Assembly: GCA_022578965.1 (NCBI GenBank)
Contig: MU400662.1
Coordinates: forward strand, 35,870-99,869
DNA from: Xylaria sp. FL1777
Taxonomy: Eukaryota; Ascomycota; Sordariomycetes; Xylariales; Xylariaceae
DNA length: 64,000 nt
Direction of reading: 5' to 3'
Shown in pieces: positions 61,045 through 64,000 of the stretch (the first letter of the stretch is position 1; each line of letters begins with the position of its first letter). Made by a program: the position numbers and the translations under genes. The notes under the pieces were generated by a model. That model searched no databases. It was not told the origin of the DNA and saw only the letters and a program-made list of their open reading frames with translations.

Positions 61045-64000
61045 TTATTTTAGGTGCTTTAAACTAAAATAGTTCTTATGTTTATACTTTTTTAGCTATA
61101 CTACCTTTTTACCAATTATAACTTTTTTTATTTCTTTTAACACAAACTTAAAATTCTGGTTTAAAGCAACTATGTTAATTTTTCTGCTTACATTTTTATT
61201 TAAAAAATAACAAACTGTGATTTATTTATGCAACAACTTTAAATCCGTTTAAAGTTATACTTAATCAATTAATTATTGTATTTTGTATATAGTTATATTT
61301 TTTTCGTATTTTTCTAATGCTTAGTTATTATTGCATTGCATACTATAGATTTTCTAACTAAAATATTATTCCTTTTATTATTGTTTCTTTTGTAATTATT
61401 TTGCTTGCTTGTATAGTTTACTATACTAGCGTTTATATTACTTCTTACATTTAAATTAACTAACCTTTTTAATACTATTTTTATTGCTTTTAACTTTGAA
61501 AATAATTTTAATTATAAAAGCAATAACTTAAACAAAAAATCTAATTTTATATGCTAGTAATAAATTGCAATAAACACGCAAAAGTACTAGCATTGCAATT
61601 ATAATTAAAGCTACAATTTTCGTTAGTTTTTAAAAAAATAGCTTTTATTGCAAACTGCAACTAATAACTAGTTAAAGCTATAAATACGCAAAATAATTAA
61701 TATATTAAAAAACCTTAAAGTTTAATAGCGTTTTTAAAAAGCTAATATTTAAATAAAATTTAAAAAAAACAATGCAAGTTGTAATATTGCTAACATTTCT
61801 ATATTTTAAAATAAGCTTTTTACTTTATTTAAACAACTAGCTTTTATTAAATTTAATCCTAAAGCATTTAAAGCCCTTAATAAAAAGCTTTGCTAAATTA
61901 AAGATGTTTATAATATGTAATAAATTAAAAGGTTACTTTGTTTTTTTTAGTTTTAAATCTAAAACACATTTTTATGTTTTACTGCTTTTTTTTTAAGTAT
62001 TTTTACAAATTAGCAAACCAAGCATAAATTTTATAACGCAACTAAAGCTAATACACTGTTTTTTTATATTATTAAAACATATATAATTATAGCTTTATTA
62101 TTAAGTATATATGCACTTTTAATAAGCAATTTTTTATAATAATTTATTAGCATTTACTTTTATAGTAATAAAACATAAACTTAAATAATTAATATTTTTG
62201 CTTAATTTAAAGTATATATTAGCTATAAGTTTGTTTTAAAACAGCTAAATAAAATAGCTAAACAAAGTTATATATATAGCAACTAATTAATTAATGTTTT
62301 AATACTTAAATTAATAAATATATAGCTTAACTTAAAGCGTATTACTTATAACTTAAGTATTATATTTATATATAATAATTTTAACTTTAAAAATAATGTT
62401 CGAAATTTTAGCATAAGTTATAAAAATATTATGCAAAATTTAATTAATTGTTTTATAGTTGCTAGTTTAAATATACTTAACTTATTTATATAGTTATAAT
62501 AGCATATTATTACTTCTTTTAAAAAAAAATAGCTTTTTTTTTATTTAACGCTAACTTTAGCTTATATAAATAAAGCAACTAATTATTTATTAGTTTATGT
62601 TGTTCGTTTTTTATTTAAATTATTACATTTAGAAAAGTTTGCTTTATTTTTAAACATTATATAACTATAAAATAACGTTAGCTATATTTTATAAACTTTT
62701 ATTATTTATAAAAACAAAAAAAAAATATTTAAAGTATATTAAGTTTATAATACTTTATTTTGTATTATTTTAAATTATTAAAACTATAATAAACAACTTG
62801 CAATAATATATAAAGATTAAAAAACTATATTTTTTATTTAAGCTATAATAGCTACTTAAATAAAAGTAAACAATATATATAACCGTAAATAATAAATGTT
62901 TTTTATACTAGCTTTTTTTTATATTGCGCTAAATTTTATTTAACTAATTTTTTAAACTTTTTAAAATTCTTTTGTAAAACATAATATGCAATTTTTTAGC
63001 TGCAAATAGCATATTAAAAAAAATAAGGTTTAATATTATTAAGCTTTACTATTGCTACATAATAGGTTTTATGCTTATATTTTAGCGTTTTTAATTTATA
63101 ATTTAGTTAAATTTAGTATACTATTCTTTAATAAAGTTTAACTAAACTATATTTAAACAGCATTAAAAAGCATAAATCTTATATTACTTAAGCAAAAAAT
63201 TGCAGCTTTATAGTTTTAATAGTTAAAATATACAAATTAAACAAAAAAATATACTTAAAACAAAAGCAAATTAATTAACATTAAGTTTTAAAGCTATTAT
63301 TAATACATAAATATTATAGAATATTTACTTATAATAATTATAGCAGTTTAGCTTAACAACTATAAAGTGCTACATTAAATTATTTTTTACTTTTTTATTT
63401 TTTTTTATAAAGAAAAATTTAGTAATTATAAACTAAAAATGTTATATTTTGTTTAGTTACTTTATTTTAATGTTATAAAACTAAAACTTATAATAGAAAT
63501 ATTATAATTAAGCTTTATTTAGTATATTATAACTAAAAGCAAATAAAAAACTATTAACTTAGCTTTAAAGCATATTAATAATGTTTTTATAATTAATATA
63601 AAAAATAATAAAAATTCTACGCAAAATATTTTTGTTATATTTAATTAATTAGCTATTATAAGCTTTTATATTGCTTTAATTTATAATAATATAAAACGGT
63701 TCTTTTAAATATATTAAAATAAGTAGTATACTTTTTTTTTTATTAATTAAAATGTTATTAAATATGCTTATAAAATATATATTAATAGTAATACTAAAAA
63801 ACGTACTAATAGCTATATTATATTATATAATTTTTTTAATGCGCTAAATCTATTAATAAAAAAAAAGCAACAATTTGTTAATATTAAAATTAATAAGTTT
63901 AATATTAAAGTTGTTTAATTAACTAAAGTTTTAATATAGCAAAACATACTAAGTTTAGCTAATAAAAATAAGCTATTTATTAAAAGTAATAAAAAATAAC
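61045..64000. mobile_element. Second copy of the 6-kb TIR transposon (D2), left half
   Basis: Starts TTATTTTAGGTGCTTTAAAC and is colinear with 51050 to about 54000 of D1 as far as the window edge. It differs mostly by C-to-T and G-to-A, generally with more changes than D1. The right end is outside the window. Confidence 0.85.

Noticed and set aside
1..64000. Mitochondrial or Plasmodium/Dictyostelium-like A+T-rich genome
   Set aside because: No mitochondrial genes and no long native ORFs. Dead fungal gypsy/copia elements with RIP-type stops and nested LTRs fit a RIPped ascomycete nuclear block.

Overview
This window looks like a gene-free, extremely A+T-rich block of a filamentous ascomycete (Pezizomycotina) chromosome. 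It is built almost entirely from transposons that have been mutated by C-to-T and G-to-A changes on both strands, the signature of repeat-induced point mutation (RIP). I see no intact host gene. Coding traces survive only as long single reading frames in which CAA/CAG/TGG have become stop codons, Cys/His have become Tyr, and catalytic Asp have become Asn. Species cannot be named from this sequence.

The left three quarters is one nested stack that can be unpicked from target-site duplications (TSDs). The outermost host is a Ty3/gypsy element of family B ('B3'). Only its 3' end lies in the window (42145-45730). A chromodomain Ty3/gypsy element of family A ('A1', minus strand) is inserted in B3 and occupies 19109-24028 plus 39797-42144. 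A1 in turn received: (i) a second B element in minus orientation ('B-', LTR at 18805-19108), itself split by a complete 15-kb B element ('B+', 839-15798), so that 1-838 and 15799-18804 are the two halves of B-; (ii) an unidentified element X (24029-32121, 16-bp TSD), itself split by a complete copia element (25213-31133); and (iii) a complete second family A element ('A2', 32122-39791). A short pogo/Fot-like terminal-inverted-repeat element (43416-44237), almost untouched by RIP, sits in B3.

To the right of B3 (45731-64000) lie two 735-bp tRNA-headed SINE-like elements, each with a 14-bp TSD (45740-46474 and 59918-60652). There is also a pair of 137-bp LTR-like direct repeats, a solo family A LTR (48352-48844), an 81-bp tandem array, and a 6.0-kb terminal-inverted-repeat DNA transposon with an 8-bp TSD (51050-57047). 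A retrotransposon gag remnant (about 57650-58500) follows, then the start of a second copy of the 6-kb transposon (61045 to the window edge).

The recognised proteins are those of retrotransposition: gag, reverse transcriptase (RT), RNase H, integrase and a chromodomain. Two features do not fit a standard element. Family B is about 15 kb long and carries extra long coding tracks before and after gag-pol that are shared between copies. Family A carries a second ORF on the strand opposite pol, tail-to-tail with the end of pol. The density of RIPped nested elements suggests constitutive heterochromatin, possibly pericentromeric; that is inference.
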